Of a DNA stretch of 64,000 nt, positions 14,221 to 24,231 are shown piece after piece; the first letter of the stretch is position 1, and each line of letters opens with the position of its first letter. Source of the DNA: Rhea pennata (lineage: Eukaryota; Chordata; Aves; Rheiformes; Rheidae); NCBI RefSeq assembly GCF_028389875.1, contig NC_084663.1:19544666-19608665 (forward strand), read 5' to 3'. Under the pieces are notes generated by a model. It saw only the letters and a list, made by a program, of their open reading frames with translations. It had not been told where the DNA came from and searched no databases. The translations under genes were made by a program, and so were the position numbers.

Positions 14221-14290
14221 ATAGAATAACAGGACTCAAAGGAAACTCGGAAAGGTCACCTGGTCCATCTCCCTGCAGTTCAAAGATGAC
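14221..14290 (-). mobile_element. Ancient CR1/L3-like LINE 3' end fragment, antisense
   Basis: Starts ATAGAAT, then AGGACT, a diverged GGAA..CTCGGAAAGGTCACCTGGTCC and a CCCTGCAG block. This is the order found in the inverted 3' tail of old amniote CR1/L3 elements (ATAGAATCATAGGACT / GGTCATCTAGTCCA / CCCTGCA). Highly diverged and only about 70 bp, so it is far older than the copies at 51-57 kb. It abuts a T23 tract. Confidence 0.6.
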
Positions 14291-14299
14291 CTTCTGTGA

Positions 14300-14322
14300 T
14301 TTTTTTTTTTTTTTTTTTTTTT
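14300..14322. repeat. Homopolymer T23
   Basis: Twenty-three T directly next to the ancient CR1-like scrap. Confidence 0.95.
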
Positions 14323-16356
14323 ACAGATCACTGCATAGTCTAATAGCATAATACTATTAATAATAATAGACTTTTTTTCTACATTTGTATTCCACTTGAA
14401 AGACATGGCCAGTTCTTTAGAAAATATCGATGAAGAATTATGGCTTTCAACAAGATTTGTGATAAATTTCCTTTATGCAGTTGTCATGAAAAGTGTCTCA
14501 ATGACAGGAAAGGTCTCTCTGCTACAATGAGAGACAGAGCTCAGTGATGACATGACTTTGAACTAGATTTATTTTCAAGTTATTGATTTCCATCTATTTT
14601 TTTTAACTTCAGAAGAAATACTTTTTAAAAATATAATGTGGATTCATGTTAAGTTCTCATCATTACCACCTGGTATCTTGAAAACAAAGTAGCTGTTAAT
14701 ATTGCAAATGGGTCAAAGCAGGAGCCTGGGAGAAAAACATGATTTCTTCTGTTAAAATATTATCAAATAGAATTATGAAACCAATATTTAAGACATCTAC
14801 GATATCAAAATTTGAACCTTATTTTGGAAGTACATTAAAATAGTTTCCCATTAGCATGATTATTTACAAAACAATAAATTATAGACCTTCAATAAGGTCA
14901 TTACCTTATTAAAAGTGAACTGAAAGCTTAAAATGTATAGTATTATGTATATTTTTTGACAATGTAGAAACATGGTAGCATAAATATTTTCAATTGAGAA
15001 AGCTTGAAATTAGCTTTTAAAATAATTATACACTGTGAGAAGTCATATGGAGTCCGTAAATATGGAGATATAAGATTTTCAGAATGACAAAGTAGCGCTT
15101 TTAATACACTATTTTGTGCTTTGGTAACACAATAATATCAGAAGATTAATTAAAATGTGGTATCAGCTATTGCTGTGCGATACCAGCGGCACAGACACTG
15201 CAATAGCAGACATAGTGACAGTCTAATCTCTTCGGTTAGAGGTTATAGTGAGGTTACTTGGATCCCTATCAATTCTTCAGAAATAGCCCATTCGATACTC
15301 ATTTACTGTCATTGTTGTTTCTGGAAAAAAGACCTTGGTGGGTTTAATCTAAAGCTGTAAGTAAGCTCTCCCTAGAGGAGATCCCTAAACCTCCAAGCCT
15401 ATAATACTATCAGGAAAGGAAGTCTACTAAAAGGAAGAAGCACAAAAACTTCTACAATCTCACTGAAAATGAAGACATAGCAAAACAGAAGACGTTTCTT
15501 TCTGCCATTCCCATATCTCTGTACTTTAGACAATTTTGTTCTTGCTCTTACTGTTGCGAGTTGAAAAGTCATTTATAAGTGGAACTGCAGCCAATGAGCA
15601 GTATTATCTGTTAGCTACATCCACTGGCTTTCAGACTCTGCCGAAATCTGCTGAGCTACAAACTCACATTTTCTCATCCATAATTTCTTCTGCCTTCCTT
15701 GAATCTTTACTGGCTTTCCTACATGCCCTAAAGCTCTGATGCTGTGAAGGATAAATATAACTAGGTCCTGGTACTGCTAAATATAGCATCTTAAATTATG
15801 ACTTAACCATAATGTTTTCTGTATACTTTCTTTTTATTGTTTAGCTTAGGCATTTTTTAATTGCATTTGGGGAAGTAAAATCATCAAAACCATTTATTAT
15901 TCTCCATTAGGGAGCGTTTGCACAATTCTCATGTAATCATTTTTACTTCACTTAGGACTATATTATAAGAGCAATTAGATTTTAAATGCAAGTTGCAGTT
16001 CACTGACATTTTAAAATGTACCTAAAAATTTTACCTCTAATATGCATCAAAGGTATATAGGCAGTTAAAGATGCAAGTATGAGCCTAGAGAGATTTCAAA
16101 AGATTTTTCTTGACTCCTACAAAAAACATTTCTTTATGAAATGATTAGTGTTTCTGATTTACAGATGTCTATAAATCTTCAGATAACTGAATTTTTGTTT
16201 TTATTTCCTACCTGTAAAAGCAAGTATTTTTAAAAAATACTTTTCTGAGAAAATAAAACTCTTATATGTTAAAATTGTGAAGAGTTTAGATATTTTTGAA
16301 ACAAGACATAAAAATTGTACAGTAGATAGACAGAGACATACATCCTTCAGCAAAGT
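14323..16356. other. AT-rich stretch, nothing recognised apart from a hairpin
   Basis: Unique-looking sequence holding a 12-bp-stem hairpin (15166-15207). Open frames at 15157-15360 (+) and 15536-15739 (+) are short and unrecognised. Confidence 0.45.
15166..15207. other. Imperfect hairpin, 12-bp stem and 18-nt loop
   Basis: GCTATTGCTGTG (15166-15177) can pair with CACTGCAATAGC (15196-15207) with a single T:T mismatch; the loop is 18 nt. Too short a stem for a standard microRNA precursor. Could be chance or the relic of a small inverted-repeat element. Confidence 0.4.
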
Positions 16357-16357
16357 T

Positions 16358-16747
16358 TTATTCCACAGGTAAAAGTGGCATAATGATGAACAATGGTGCA
16401 ATATCCTCTTGTCTAATTGATGGGAAAGACTTGCTTTCGTAGGTATTTTTTCTTATTTTCTTAAATATAAATGCAAATAAATAAAACCAAGTAAACATAA
16501 TGATCTCAAAGAAGTCAGCAGTAGTACTTAGTAAACTAGCTACAAAACTACCAAGTTTTCTTCTAGAGAACTTTTCTATTGTATCCCCAAAGCTACCTAC
16601 GGCAGTCTCCCTATTTGCTCCACTGGTCTGTCTAGCTGGCTTTCCCTGGGTAAAAAGCTTAGGCTTAATTCTGTCAATTGTCAGGGCCATACAGAGCAGG
16701 TGGTAGCAAATACTGTGGTCAGGTGCTAAGATCGCTCGGATTTGCAA
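16358..16747 (-). other. Unidentified open frame with a membrane-like segment
   Basis: The minus strand is open for about 129 codons, counted from a TTG (first ATG about 20 codons in). The translation is more protein-like than its AT-driven neighbours: a polar region with basic patches, then about 17 mostly hydrophobic residues (starting Phe-Phe-Glu-Ile-Ile) followed at once by Lys-Lys-Ile-Arg-Lys, as in a single-pass membrane segment with a basic cytoplasmic edge. The stop codon TAA overlaps an AATAAA polyadenylation hexamer (minus, 16362-16357). I do not recognise the protein. A membrane-anchored protein of an old retroelement is one possibility, but no flanking LTR, gag or pol homology is visible. 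Chance alone gives about one such frame per window. Confidence 0.2.
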
Positions 16748-17662
16748 ATTAAAAGCAAGCTCTTTATATCTTTGATCTTAAACAAGAGTTTTTCAAGGTG
16801 AATGCTTTTGAAACCAGGGATTATCTGCCAGATAGAATATCCTTCCTGCCAGCCAGGATAAGAACGATAAGAATAAAAGATCTGTCATTTCCACTCTGCT
16901 CTACTCATCTGCAGTTCTGTGTTTTCTCATCATAAAACAAGATATTCTTACTGCTTGTTCTTTTATACACTAAAAAAGATATTCTAAGCAGCTAACATAA
17001 GCTGCCTAAATTAGGAAGCTAAGCTCCCTGTAGTCAAGAGAGAAAAATGTTTCTTCAGGGTGATTCAGACCCGAACTGCAGGACTCGGCTCTTAAACCTT
17101 TGCTGTCAGGTCTGAGGTCCAGACCCGTATACGGCGACGTCCAAGCTCTGCACCAGGGCAAGGCTCAGGTTCACACCAGGCTGTGCCCACTCACCGCTCT
17201 AATCCTTTCGTGTCTGAATTTCCCTGGGAAGGAGATCTGCAAGCCAGGACCTGAAATAGAGCTTATGGTCTTTGCATATGGACTGCGGTGGTCCTTCACC
17301 TACGGAGTACCATATGGTGTACCTCTGGGGCACTCACCGTGCAGTCTAGTGAGAGAATTGAAACACCAAAGTTATATATCTTGTTTCACTGTGAAGAAAC
17401 TACTTTCTCGCCTTAGAGGAACTAGCTTTGAACTCAAACATGTACATTGATGGAATACATTTAGGCACTGTACTCACTTAAGTGGCAACCTAGTTCTTTG
17501 TAGATTGTCAATGCCCAAATTTCAAAAAAGAAGTATTTGATAACTACTGTTGGTAAAGTCAACCTTCATATCAAATCCTATCTTGCCACTTAATCCATCA
17601 AGAAAACTAACAATGCATTATCACCTTGCACCTATTGAAGGGTAAAACTTTCCCTTTCAGGG
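16748..17662. other. Mixed stretch with a GC-richer block, unclassified
   Basis: Between about 17040 and 17350 the DNA is clearly GC-richer than the flanks, contains several CpG, and is open on the plus strand (17100-17450, 116 codons) with no recognisable domain. It may be a decayed element or a conserved non-coding block; no terminal repeats found. Confidence 0.25.
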
Positions 17663-17692
17663 AAAAAAATAAAATAAAATAAAATAAATAAA
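17663..17692. repeat. (AAAAT)n microsatellite
   Basis: Four to five AAAAT units after an A tract. Confidence 0.85.
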
Positions 17693-18372
17693 GCAATACC
17701 TGGTAATACTCCTATCAACAACAACAAAAATAAAGGAATTCTATATTGAGTGTTGAAAATTTTCACTGGTATGATCTCTGAGGAAATGAAATGAACTAAA
17801 CAGTCTCATTCTGAATGGCATTTTTTTAGATCCAAGCAGAAAAGGTCATCCTAAAAATATAGTCTGCAAGATTCAAAGCAATCTCATTTCACAGAAGAAA
17901 ACACAAATAGAGATCTCTTAACAATGAGGATAGTGTTCTTATCAATATATTTTCAGCTAATCCCAATATTCTTATTTACTTGAAAGTAGTCTGAAATCAG
18001 ACTTCCCACATCACTAAATTCATCATTAAAGACTGTTAAAACTGGAGTGATTTCCATTTATTTCATCACAGAGGCATTTCATTTGTTTTGCCTCTGACAA
18101 GGAGGCAGAACTGCTGCTGACTCACTGCAGGGTTGCTGCTTGTTACTATAACAATAGGTTTTGAAACAACAGCACTAGGTACCGATTTTGTAAGTTTTGT
18201 CACAAAGAAAAAGAAAGAAAAATCTTTAGAGATAAGAAGAAACATTAGTTTTGTTAGCTCCAGGATATTCACCAAACAGTTGTTGCTACAATTGTTGCTG
18301 ATGTAACTGTAGTTAATTACTGCAAAGAAATATTTTGTCTGGTGCAATATTCACTCTCTTTATACTTAAGTC
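17693..18372. other. AT-rich stretch, nothing recognised
   Basis: No gene or repeat signal; a minus-strand open frame at 18066-18347 is Ser/Val/Phe-rich and unrecognised. Confidence 0.45.
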
Positions 18373-18397
18373 TTTTTTTTTTTTTTTTTTTTTTTTT
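18373..18397. repeat. Homopolymer T25
   Basis: Twenty-five T. Confidence 0.95.
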
Positions 18398-18573
18398 GGA
18401 GAAGCTGTTAGTAATGAGTAATACGGGAATAGAAATTGGTGAATTCTGAAATGGATCTTTTTCTAATTAGATTAAGTAACAAGAGGCAAAGTGAAAGGGC
18501 AATTGAAAATAATTACTAGAGGCAGCCTCCTCTCTTCTCCTCTCCTTCACTCCTGGTCTGCTTGTATCCCGTC

Positions 18574-19015
18574 TGTGACCGCAAGGCGAACAAGAGAGGG
18601 TCAGATAACAGCAGAGAGAGACACTCAAGGTTCATGAGGGGTTAAACAGGATAGGTTTAATGAAGGACTTGCACTACCACCTGCATGGGAAGCCCAGGGA
18701 ACTGTGCAGAGGGGTTGCCAACGTGAAGCTGCTGGAGGCATGGGTCAGATGCACAGGTTGGACACCCAGGCAGGACTCAACTCGTTGTTCCTAAGGACCT
18801 TTTCAGTCTCCTAGAACTATTCCCTTATTTCAGCTGTGCCAGCCTTGCACAACTGCTGCCTGAGAAGCAACTAAATGTTGTTGACAAAGCAGAAGCTGCA
18901 TGCCTGGCCCTGGTGGGAATTTGGTCAGTGTGTAGCTTCACATGCTGGGCCTGCTACCATGTACTCTGCCAATCACTGACTCCCTGCCAGATCTTCCACA
19001 GGTATTTTCATTACA
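18574..19015 (-). mobile_element. Probable solo LTR of an endogenous retrovirus, minus strand
   Basis: A GC-richer 442-bp block with retroviral LTR geometry. Read on the minus strand it begins TGTAATGA and ends GGTCACA, giving the usual TG...CA termini. The flanks are CCGTC on the left and CCATC on the right, a 5-bp target duplication with one mismatch; 5 bp is typical of ERVL-type integrations. On the minus strand an ATTAAA polyadenylation signal lies at 18661-18656, about 80 bp before the 3' terminus, where an R/U5 boundary would be. No TGG primer-binding site follows the LTR and no gag, pol or env remnant is adjacent, so it looks like a solo LTR left by recombination. Noncoding. Family not identified; termini are my reading. 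Confidence 0.5.
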
Positions 19016-19045
19016 CCATCATATCCCACCCATCCCATTCTGTCC

Positions 19046-19200
19046 TACCATTCTAGTTATCTAGTCCAACCTCCTTGCACAAGCAGGGTCACCTACAGCA
19101 TGCTGCCCAGAACCGCGATGATTTTTGAATATCTCCAAGGATGGAGACTCTACCAGCTCTGGGCAAATTCTTCCAGTGCTCAGTCACCCTCATATTAAAA
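19046..19200 (-). mobile_element. CR1 LINE 3' fragment, antisense
   Basis: Reads as the reverse complement of the CR1 3' region: ATCTAGTCCAACCTCC, then AGCAGGGTCACCT, GAATATCTCCAAGGATGGAG, then CAGTGCTCAGTCACCCTCA. The terminal octamers are lost or diverged at the left edge. A 5'-truncated, moderately diverged copy of about 150 bp, lying about 30 bp beyond the right end of the probable LTR. Confidence 0.85.
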
Positions 19201-21335
19201 ACATATGGATTCCAGAAATTGCTTAGATTTCTTATAATAAAACCACTAAAATAATTTAAAATAACAGTTACATGAAAAACTTAGAATTTCAAAATTGTAC
19301 TCTGTAGACTATTAAATAGTTCCCTCTTGGAAATTTTTTAATGTATATTTTGAACCATCAGCTACCACATAAGATTTATTGTATTTTGACTCTATTTTTA
19401 ACTGATTTTTGTCCATAGATATTATCCCCAATATTTTATTTCTGAATTTTTAATACAAGGCGTTATTTACATAGTAAGGAATAAACCTGCAGTTATTTTA
19501 TTCAAAAATATCTTCTATGAGTGACTGTGATACATTGAGATGCCTGTTTGGAGAGAAGTGAAAGGGCAATTTGCACAGTTGCATAATTTTATTTTCAACA
19601 TTAAGAACATATATTTTAAAAAGTGTTTTTTGTCCTTTTAAAACGGGGGGGGGGGGGGGGAAGATTCTAGATTATTCAAACAAACTTAATACTAACAATT
19701 AAATCAGACTGGAAACACAAAAATGACCAAAAAATCATTTTTAATTGAAGTCATGTAAAATCAACATAAAAATAAAGTATCATGGAAAGTTCTTAACTTC
19801 CTGTAGCACTTATAATTCAAACTAAAGTAGATAACCATAGCATTCCATACTGATCATGTATTTTGAGCAGTTATGGAAATAAACCAGAAAATGATGGCAA
19901 GAAAAAAAAAGTCAACGTGGAACCCACCAGTTCCGTGATATGAGAAAGTAAATGGATTTTTGTAGCTGGACGTGCATGACTTGCCATTCATCTTAGATAG
20001 AGAGGTGAAGATAGTTTAGGTGATAGGGGAAGGTGACGGCTTAGCTTTTGACTAAAGTATTTGAAGACAGTGAAATATTGATGATAATTTCCTTGTGTTT
20101 TAGTTCAGCTGCTGGGTTGGATTAGAATATCTGGATACTGGGTTATTGGTAGGTTTGGAATAACAGGCAATTCCTTCTCCAGAGAGACTGAGAAGGCAGG
20201 AAATAAGCTGAAATGTGCTACTGGGCTGTGGGGATACTGGGACTGGTACAGAAATGATGACACTAACGTACATGACATGATGCCAGCTGAAAACAGGTTT
20301 AATGGCTGCTGGCTGGATATTAATGTTGGCATTAATGTTTAGTCTTTACTTTAATCTCAGCATTGCTCTGAAACTACGGAAATCTATAAAAGAATTGTAA
20401 TTCATACCCTGACACTTGGTGCTATGTTGAAAGGAAGAATATAAACAGGAAATCTTACTGATATCTGTTCTTTGCATGCACTATTTATTATCTATGAACT
20501 GAAGGCAGTGTTAATATTTTGGGGGCTACAAGATTACTGTGCTGCTGAAATTTCTGAATTATTTTATTTGTGACTAATATTTTACTACTCTCTTCAAAGA
20601 GAATAAAAATTAGTTAGATCATAATTTTTTGTTGCTTGTATTATATAAAGATATTTATTAGATGACTACCTCCTTTTCATGGATCTGAAACATGCATGAA
20701 TATGCAAGTTCTTCAAAGTATAATGGTATTTCTTTATTAAAATATCACTTCATGTAACTTGCAGAATCTGCTCTTTGCATATAAAAACAATATTCTAAAA
20801 TATTCTATTTTTGGGATATTTTTATTTCTCAGGATCAGGTTGAATGTTTTTCAGTAATAGACCTCCTCTTTGACAGTCAATGAGTTAACTAGCACTTTTA
20901 CAACAACCCTGAAGAAAACTAAAATACTTTGGAATGAGGATTATGTCTCCATGGAAACCTTCCAAAGGGGTACTTTTTTCCACCTATTGTACACCAGTAA
21001 AAACAACATGGAACAGATTAACATGGCAGTTCAGAAGCTGGGCAAATTTTTTACAAAATAAAGTAGAAGAGAAGCAAATTTTTCCTCAACAAAGAGACTT
21101 AGGTAAATCTCTTAACACTATATTTAAATATGGTCCCTCAGTGTCAGGACATTCAATACAGTCGAAGAACTCAAAAATCAGGTGATTTTTAGTTCAGCAG
21201 CAAGCTGATCTTTGATTAGCGTGTATAACATTTTTAAAATGCACTCGCTTATATCTAAACTTTTGTTTTAATTTCTTAATAAGGGCATTGATTTGTGTAT
21301 AACCATATTTATTTTAAGGTTTATCATGGCCCTGT
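19201..21335. other. AT-rich stretch, nothing recognised
   Basis: Unique-looking DNA containing a G16 tract (19645-19660). Open frames at 20105-20332 (-) and 20870-21185 (+) have no recognisable domains. Confidence 0.45.
19645..19660. repeat. Homopolymer G16
   Basis: Sixteen uninterrupted G in strongly AT-rich surroundings. Able to form intermolecular or slipped G-quadruplex structure; also a common site of sequencing length error. Confidence 0.95.
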
Positions 21336-21436
21336 ATAAGACTATATACATATATGTATATATGTATATATATGTGTGTATATATTTGTGTGTGTGTGTG
21401 TGTGTGTGTGTCTAGGTATATATATGTATATGTATA
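21336..21436. repeat. Compound TA/TG microsatellite
   Basis: TATATG/TATATA units, then about twelve uninterrupted TG (about 21387-21411), then TATATG again. It touches the 3' end of the antisense CR1 that follows, so the CR1 probably inserted into, or seeded, this repeat. Confidence 0.9.
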
Positions 21437-21569
21437 TCACAGAATCAGTAAGGTTGGAAGGGAGATCATCTAGTCCAACCTCACTGCTCAGCAGGGTCAC
21501 CTAGAGCATCTAATCCTGTAAGACAGGGTTGCATCCAGGCGGGCCTTGAATATCTCCAGAGAAGGAGAA
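21437..21569 (-). mobile_element. Short CR1 LINE 3' end, antisense
   Basis: Reverse complement of the CR1 tail: TCACAGAATCA at the left (inverted terminal octamer), AAGGTTGGAAGGGAGATCAT, TAGTCCAACCTC, AGCAGGGTCACCTAGAGCA, and GGGCCTTGAATATCTCCAGA. About 133 bp, severely 5'-truncated as is typical of CR1. Confidence 0.9.
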
Positions 21570-22524
21570 AATGTATATATATGTCTTAATCTGTCATTGA
21601 CTTTAGGTCATCAAATACTTTTTACCAAAAAATAACATTATAACCTTTTCTCTATGAATCTCTTACACTTTCATTGTTTGCAGCCAACTTTACTAAATTT
21701 AGCAGAAAGAATCTCACTTTGGGTTGAATTTTTGTTTTATGAAATTCCATTCAGATATTTTTGTGAGGTAAATGGAGGAGGGGAGAAGTAAAAATAGGCT
21801 AAATTTGTCACTGTATGAATCCCAGCTGCAGCATGGGGCCCAACTATCAACATTTACATAATAATATCCACAGGGAAAACACATGGGGCATTATGATCAT
21901 TCCTAAACATTTCCTGTCAGCCACTCTTCTTATATTCAACATATTAATCCTAAATTCCCCTTAAGGCAAAATATGGAAGAGAACATTCTGAATATACGGG
22001 TGAGGAAGGATGGATGAAATTTCTTGAAAGTACTGTGTACAAAAAGCACTTGCACCTGTCAGCGTGTTCTCCTATTAAAGATACTTTCTTCAGTATAGTT
22101 AGTCTTCATCTTATGCAGAATTAGTGGCTAAGGATAAATATACACATGTTGAAGATACACAGATGGAGGCAGGGAGGCTATCTGAAGTCATCATAATTTT
22201 TCTGAGTGATATTTACTCCATGTCATTATTTCATTATGTACAATACATCTGTATATATGCATATAAATACATATCACACTGAATTCATGCTTAATTCATT
22301 TCAGAGTCTGGATCAACAAGGCAAGGGAAGTGAAATTTTACATTTTAGATTTTTTAATACTTTGTTACCTAAATGAGGGAGTTCAACATAGAATTTGTAT
22401 ATGTGTATGTGTATAAATTGCAGTTTATTGAGATGGCTTGGCTTGGATCAGTCATACTTGAACAATATGATTGTCTTCTGTGAAGAAGCTTCTTACTCAG
22501 CTGGTATGATAAGAGCTGTAGAAA
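21570..22524. other. AT-rich stretch, nothing recognised
   Basis: No gene or repeat recognised. The last roughly 85 bp (from about 22440) is less AT-rich and may be part of the element that begins at 22525, but I cannot match it. Confidence 0.4.
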
Positions 22525-22537
22525 TAACGCACGCAGC

Positions 22538-22994
22538 ATGGGGAACAAACGGGAGGAGCTGGAGATCTGTGTGCAGTCACAGGGCCATGACCTCATTGCA
22601 GTCATGGAGACATGGTGGGATAGCTCACATGGCTGGAATGCTGTCATGGATGGCTATGTGCTTTTTAGGAGAGACAGGCCAGGAAGGCGAGGTGGTGGAG
22701 TCGCTCTTTATGTGAGAGAGCAACTGGAATGCATCGAACTCTGCCTAGGGGTGGAGGAGGAGGAGGAGGCAGCTGAGAGCTTAAGGGTAAAGATCAAAGG
22801 GCAGGCCAGCATGGGGGACACTGTTGTGGGTGTCTACTACAGGCCACCTGACCAAGAAGGGAAAGTTGATGAGGCCTTCTACAGACAGCTGGAGGTAGCC
22901 TCACAATCACAGGCCCTGGTTCTCATGGGGGACTTCAACCACCCCAACATCTGCTGAAGGAACTACACAGCAAGGCACAAACAGTCCAGGAGGC
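22538..22994 (+). pseudogene. CR1 ORF2 endonuclease domain, partial
   Basis: Open for 139 codons from an ATG at 22538 to a TGA at 22955-22957; CR1 similarity continues past the stop to about 22994. This is the APE-type endonuclease that nicks target DNA for CR1 reverse transcription. Visible landmarks are the catalytic-Glu block (Val-Met-Glu-Thr-Trp-Trp-Asp), GGGVALYV, the VYYRPP strand and GDFNHPN with the catalytic Asp-x-Asn. The stop falls just after Asn-Ile-Cys, where intact copies have a Trp codon (TGG to TGA). A run of seven consecutive Glu codons reflects a small GAG/GAA expansion. The Asp/His motifs near the end of the domain are missing. Confidence 0.88.
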
Positions 22995-23001
22995 TGATGG
23001 A

Positions 23002-23893
23002 ATGACTGGCTGGGTAGATGAGGGGAGAGCAGTGGACGTTGTGTACGTTGACTTCAGCAAGTCTTTTGATGCTGTCTCCCATAACATCATCCTAGATAAG
23101 CTCAGGAATTGTGGGTTAGACGAGTGGACAGTGAGGTGGATTGAGAACTGGCTGAAAGGCAGAGCTCAGAGGGTCATCATCAATGGTGTGGAGTCTAGTA
23201 GGATGCCTGTGGCTAGTGGTGTCCCCCAGGGCTCAGTACTGGGTCCCATCCTGTTCAACTTCTTCATCAGTGACCTGGGTGAGGGGACAGAGTGCCTCCT
23301 CAGCAAGCTTGCTGATGATACCAAGCTGGGAGGAGTGGCTGACACACCTGAGGGCTGTGCTGCCATTCAGAGAGACCTGGACAGGCTGGAGAGTTGGGCA
23401 GAGAGGAACCTCATCAGGTTCATTCAATAAGGGCAAGTGCAGGGTCCTGCACCTAGGCAGAAATAACCCGAGGCACCAGGACAAGCTGTGGGCTGACCTG
23501 CTGGAGAGCAGCTCTGCAGAGAAGGACCTGGAAGTACTGGTGGATGACACGCTGACCATGAGCCAGCAATGTGCCCTTGTGGCCAAGAAGGCCAATGGTA
23601 TCCTGGGGTGCATTAGGAAGAGTGTTGCCAGCAGGTCGAGGGAGGGGATCCTGACCCTCTACTCAGCCCTGGGGAGGCCTCATCTCAAGTACTGTGTCCA
23701 GTTCTGGGCTCCTCACTACAAGAGGGACATGGAGCTACTGGAGAGAGTCCAGCGTAGGGCTACGAAGATGATCAGAGGGCTGGAGCACCTGCCCTATGAG
23801 GAACATCTGCGAGAGCTGGACCTGTTTAGCCCGGGGAAGAGAAGACTGAGTGGGGATCTGATCAGTGTGTACAAGTACCTGAAGGGAGGGTGT
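23002..23893 (+). pseudogene. CR1 ORF2 reverse transcriptase palm and C-terminal part, frameshifted
   Basis: The first frame (23002-23430, 142 codons) holds RT motif A ([10 protein letters not shown]), motif B ([15 protein letters not shown]) and motif C, read as Leu-Ala-Asp-Asp where Phe- or Tyr-Ala-Asp-Asp is usual. At about 23420 an extra 4 bp (TTCA repeated in GTTCATTCAATAAG) ends this frame; the C-terminal region resumes in another frame from about 23430: [47 protein letters not shown], then [12 protein letters not shown] at about 23857-23893, where CR1 similarity stops. Both catalytic Asp remain, but the N-terminal RT motifs are deleted. Confidence 0.9.
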
Positions 23894-24094
23894 CTTTGTG
23901 AACAATCTGGATGTCAGGATTTAATTAACGCTTCCAAGTTTGTGGATGAAACCAGGCTGTACATAATGGAAGGGAAGTACATAATGCCGAAAGGAAAAGC
24001 CTGGAGAAGGGCCAGTGGAAGTCTACCAGAAGAACTGGACATAAGAAGAAAGATTGAAGGAACTGGGATTGAAAAGAGAAGAATGAGGGATGGA

Positions 24095-24170
24095 AAGGGG
24101 CAGAGGGGCTCTAATCACTGTGTTTCGTTGCATAAAAGGTAGTTATAGAGAAGACAGAGGTACTGTCTTC
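24095..24170 (+). mobile_element. Second CR1-like RT scrap of a different, older type
   Basis: In one plus frame this reads [19 protein letters not shown], the same ORF2 position as [12 protein letters not shown] some 240 bp upstream but in the wording of an older CR1 lineage (tyrosine-arginine-glutamate-aspartate after the Lys-Gly). The presence of the same alignment position twice means two different CR1 copies are joined here. The rest of the second copy is not visible. Confidence 0.55.
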
Positions 24171-24231
24171 AAAAAGAAAAAAAAAGAAAGGAAAAGAAAA
24201 AAAAAAAAGAAAAAAAGACAAAAAAGGAAGG
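24171..24231. repeat. Purine-rich A/G tract
   Basis: Sixty bases almost entirely A and G at the right edge of the mosaic CR1. CR1 does not normally end in poly(A). Confidence 0.9.

Larger units (their letters stand above)
22525..24170 (+). mobile_element. Internally deleted, mosaic CR1 LINE copy
   Basis: The largest element in the window. In order it has: most of the CR1 endonuclease domain (22525-22994); a junction near 22995-23002 where the rest of the endonuclease, the linker and the N-terminal half of the reverse transcriptase are missing; the RT palm and C-terminal region (23002-23893); about 200 bp that I cannot assign; then a short stretch of a different, older CR1 RT (24095-24170). 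The standard CR1 3' end (TTGGACTAGATGATC and ATTCTGTG octamers) is absent, and a purine-rich A/G tract follows instead. The GC-rich base use contrasts with the AT-rich flanks. It cannot be active. Confidence 0.9.

Noticed and set aside
17040..17450. GC-richer block as LTR or coding exon
   Set aside because: Open for 116 codons but without a domain, and no terminal repeats or splice context found.
23166..23613. Minus-strand open frames opposite the CR1 RT
   Set aside because: They are shadows of the GC-rich CR1 coding strand; the sense reading has all RT motifs.
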